Below, one piece after another: positions 5,180-6,849 of a stretch of 6,849 bases of DNA; within the stretch, counting starts at the first letter, position 1, and the number at the start of each line of letters is the position of its first letter. The notes beneath the pieces were generated by a model. It was not told the DNA's origin and did no database searches. It worked only from the letters and a program-made list of their open reading frames with translations. The DNA comes from Lentisphaerota bacterium (lineage in GTDB: Bacteria > Verrucomicrobiota > Kiritimatiellia > RFP12 > UBA3636), in contig JAAZAI010000269.1 of the NCBI GenBank assembly GCA_012514445.1, positions 1 through 6,849 on the forward strand, in the 5' to 3' direction. Made by a program: the position numbers and the translations under genes.

Positions 5180-6436
5180 ATGAACGAAAACGGATTTTGG
5201 CGTATCAAAGGGGCGAGACTGCTCGACCCCGCTTCGGGAACGGATCGTGTCGGCGACCTCTGCGCCGCGGGCGGTCGCATCGTCGAGTCGCTGCCGCAGG
5301 GCTCGGACGTTCTGGAGTTCGACGGCGAGGGCATGATCGCGCTGCCGGGCCCGATCGACCTGCACGTGCATTTCCGCGAACCCGGAGGCGAAGCGTCCGA
5401 GACGATCGCCACGGGAAGCTGCGCCGCCTTCAAGGGCGGCATCGCCACGCTCGTGACGATGCCCAACACGAAGCCGCCCGTCGACACGCCGGAGGCCGTG
5501 CGCCACCAGGCGCAGGCGAGGCTCTTCCCCGTCGGCAGCTTGCGCATCCTCCCCTCCGCGTGCTGCACCCGCGGCAGAGAGGGGCGCGAGCCCGCCGACC
5601 TCGAGGCGCTCGCCGCGGCCGGCGCCGCGGCGTTCACCGACGACGGCTCGATGGTGGACGACGACGCGGTGATGGAGGCCGTGATGCGCCGCGCGGCGGC
5701 TCTTGGCAAGGTCGTCATGGAGCATGCCGTCGTGCCGTCCATCGCCGGAGCGGGCGTCATCCGCGACTGCCCTGCGGCGCGCAGACTCGGTCTCGCCGTC
5801 TTTCCGCCCGAGGCCGAGGTCGAGGCCGTGGCGCGCGACATCGCCCTGTCCCGCCGCACGGGCTGCGCCATGCACATCCAGCATCTGTCCTGCGCGGGCT
5901 CGATCGCCCTGATCCGCGCCGCTCAGCACGAAGGCCTGCCGGTCACCGCCGAGGCCACGCCCCACCATCTCATGCTCGCCGCCGATGACATTCCGGGCGA
6001 CGACGCGAATTGGAAGATGAACCCGCCGCTCGGCACCCGCGAGGATGTCGAGGCGCTGCGGCAGGCCGTTCTTGAGGGCGTGATCAGCTGTTTCGCGACG
6101 GACCATGCGCCGCACGCCCCGGCCCTCAAGGCGAAGGGTTTCGCGGCGGCGCCCTTCGGCGTCATCGGCCTGGAGACGGCGTTGCCGGCCACCTGGACGG
6201 CGATGGTCGAGAAATGCGGCATGGCGCCGCTGGAATGGGCGCGGCGGTGGATCTGCGGCCCAGCCGCGATTCTCGGCATTCCGCCGCCCTCCTTCGCGAT
6301 CGGCGCGCCGGCTTGCGCGGCGATGGTGTATCCGGAGCCGTGGATCTTCAGCGAAGACGACATCGCCTCGAAATCCCGCAACAGCCCGTTCATCGGCCAC
6401 ACCTTCGGCCTCTCCGTTCTCGGTCTCCTCGGCTGA
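5180..6436 (+). CDS. pyrC: Dihydroorotase, class I
   Basis: This cytosolic zinc enzyme of the amidohydrolase superfamily cyclises N-carbamoyl-L-aspartate to dihydroorotate in de novo pyrimidine synthesis. The 418 residues contain DLHVHFREPG (metal His62 and His64, substrate Arg66), MPNTKPP (94-100, Asn96), AFTDDGS (151-157, bridging Asp155), MEH (His182), IQHLS (His235), MNPPL (280-284) and FATDHAPH (305-312, catalytic Asp308). These are the class I metal and substrate residues, so the enzyme should be active. The C-terminus ends soon after KSRNSPFIGHTF (398-409) and lacks the usual final strand with a G-x-V-Y-like ending; the other frames do not restore it. The ATG at 5180 begins the conserved first strand. 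The frame opens from 5051 (TTG), but that stretch is non-conserved and crosses the promoter. There is no Shine-Dalgarno sequence before the start. Confidence 0.94.
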   Translation: MNENGFWRIKGARLLDPASGTDRVGDLCAAGGRIVESLPQGSDVLEFDGEGMIALPGPIDLHVHFREPGGEASETIATGSCAAFKGGIATLVTMPNTKPPVDTPEAVRHQAQARLFPVGSLRILPSACCTRGREGREPADLEALAAAGAAAFTDDGSMVDDDAVMEAVMRRAAALGKVVMEHAVVPSIAGAGVIRDCPAARRLGLAVFPPEAEVEAVARDIALSRRTGCAMHIQHLSCAGSIALIRAAQHEGLPVTAEATPHHLMLAADDIPGDDANWKMNPPLGTREDVEALRQAVLEGVISCFATDHAPHAPALKAKGFAAAPFGVIGLETALPATWTAMVEKCGMAPLEWARRWICGPAAILGIPPPSFAIGAPACAAMVYPEPWIFSEDDIASKSRNSPFIGHTFGLSVLGLLG

Positions 6437-6503
6437 TCGCGCTTGTCCCGACCGTGATCTGCCGAGCCGAGCCCGACATCGTCGCGGGCGCCTGCAGGCG
6501 ATC
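6437..6503. other. Short convergent intergenic region between pyrC and folK
   Basis: The 67 bases hold a perfect 12-base palindrome, CGCCTGCAGGCG (6489-6500), next to the folK stop. As a hairpin it would have only a 4-base stem and 4-base loop. No T-tract is present, so no terminator can be called for either gene. Confidence 0.3.
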
Positions 6504-6849
6504 TCACCAGGCCGCAGGCTGCGCGAGGAGCGTGACCTTCGGTTCCTGGGGGAGGGCGGCGAGTATTTCCGCGATGGTCCGGACTTCGCCCGGCAGCACG
6601 AGGGCGGGACGCAGTTCGGCAAGGGGCGCGCACACGAAGCGGCGCGAGGAGCATTGCGGGTGCGGCAGATGCAGGTGCGGCTGGTTCGCCACGGCGTCGC
6701 CGAAGTAGAGCAGATCGAGATCGATGATCCGCGGCGCGTTTCGAACGCCGGTGCGGCGACGCAGCATGGCGTCTTCGATCCCGTGCACTGCATCCGACCA
6801 TTCATCGCGTCCGAGAGCCACCTCGAACACGGCGACGGCGTTGAGGAAG
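6504..6849 (-). CDS. folK: 2-amino-4-hydroxy-6-hydroxymethyldihydropteridine pyrophosphokinase (HPPK), N-terminus outside the window
   Basis: The enzyme transfers pyrophosphate from ATP to 6-hydroxymethyl-7,8-dihydropterin in folate synthesis. The visible 114 residues start inside the family motif FLNAVA. They continue through RNAPRIIDLDLLYFGD, where the two aspartates of DLD are the magnesium ligands of HPPK, and PHPQCSSRRFVCAPLAEL, the conserved PHP...R-x-F-V-x-x-PL segment. HPPKs are about 155-165 residues long, so roughly 45 N-terminal residues, including the pterin- and ATP-contacting first strand, lie beyond base 6849. A GTG at 6830 could be read as a start, but in-frame residues before it fit the family, so the gene is truncated by the window edge. 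It converges on pyrC, with 67 bases between the stops. Confidence 0.93.
   Translation of the reverse strand, partial: FLNAVAVFEVALGRDEWSDAVHGIEDAMLRRRTGVRNAPRIIDLDLLYFGDAVANQPHLHLPHPQCSSRRFVCAPLAELRPALVLPGEVRTIAEILAALPQEPKVTLLAQPAAW

Noticed and set aside
4979..6805. 608-codon open frame on the minus strand opposite pyrC and overlapping folK
   Set aside because: Arg/Gly-rich shadow frame without motifs. pyrC and folK carry complete catalytic signatures on their own frames.
6504..6830. folK as a complete 108-residue gene starting at GTG 6830
   Set aside because: The in-frame residues upstream of the GTG match the conserved FLNAVA motif, so the true start lies outside the window.

Overview
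This 6.8 kb window reads as a piece of a G+C-rich bacterial chromosome. By eye it is about two thirds G+C, with strong G/C third-position bias that produces many long antisense shadow frames. The content is mostly housekeeping genes: deoxyribose-phosphate aldolase, diaminopimelate decarboxylase, class I dihydroorotase and the folate enzyme HPPK. With them sit a DUF3592 membrane protein and small metal-binding proteins. The subtype of LysA and the coupled DUF3592/arrestin-like pair recall uncultured PVC-superphylum bacteria (Verrucomicrobiota, Kiritimatiellota, Lentisphaerota). That placement is an impression from family resemblance, not a result. No transposase, integrase, tRNA, rRNA or CRISPR array is visible.

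Left part, + strand. Bases 34-182 form a long imperfect palindrome, in which position i pairs with position 216-i along nearly the whole length. It lies between a possible divergent gene running off the left edge (start at 31 or 16, minus strand) and the deoC promoter (extended -10 at 214-222). deoC (273-1001) is followed 41 bases later by a six-helix membrane protein with two DUF3592 units and a C-terminal arrestin-like sheet (1043-2746). Its last codons overlap by ATGA a small soluble arrestin-like protein (2743-3075).

Middle part, - strand. lysA (4969 to 3710), an 86-residue zinc-ribbon protein with one membrane helix (3668 to 3408) and a YkgJ-type cysteine-cluster protein (3394 to 3056) look like one operon. 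This operon converges on the arrestin-like operon, and the two terminal reading frames overlap by 20 bases.

Right part. lysA and pyrC are divergent across 210 bases (4970-5179). Both starts lack a Shine-Dalgarno sequence and have a -10-like hexamer only 9-11 bases upstream, so both mRNAs may be leaderless or nearly so. pyrC (5180-6436) converges on a folK fragment (6849 to 6504) whose N-terminus lies beyond the window.

The metabolic genes serve separate pathways: deoxynucleoside catabolism, lysine/peptidoglycan, pyrimidine and folate synthesis. They do not form one functional cluster. The least explained items are the 149-base palindrome and the membrane/soluble arrestin-like pair.
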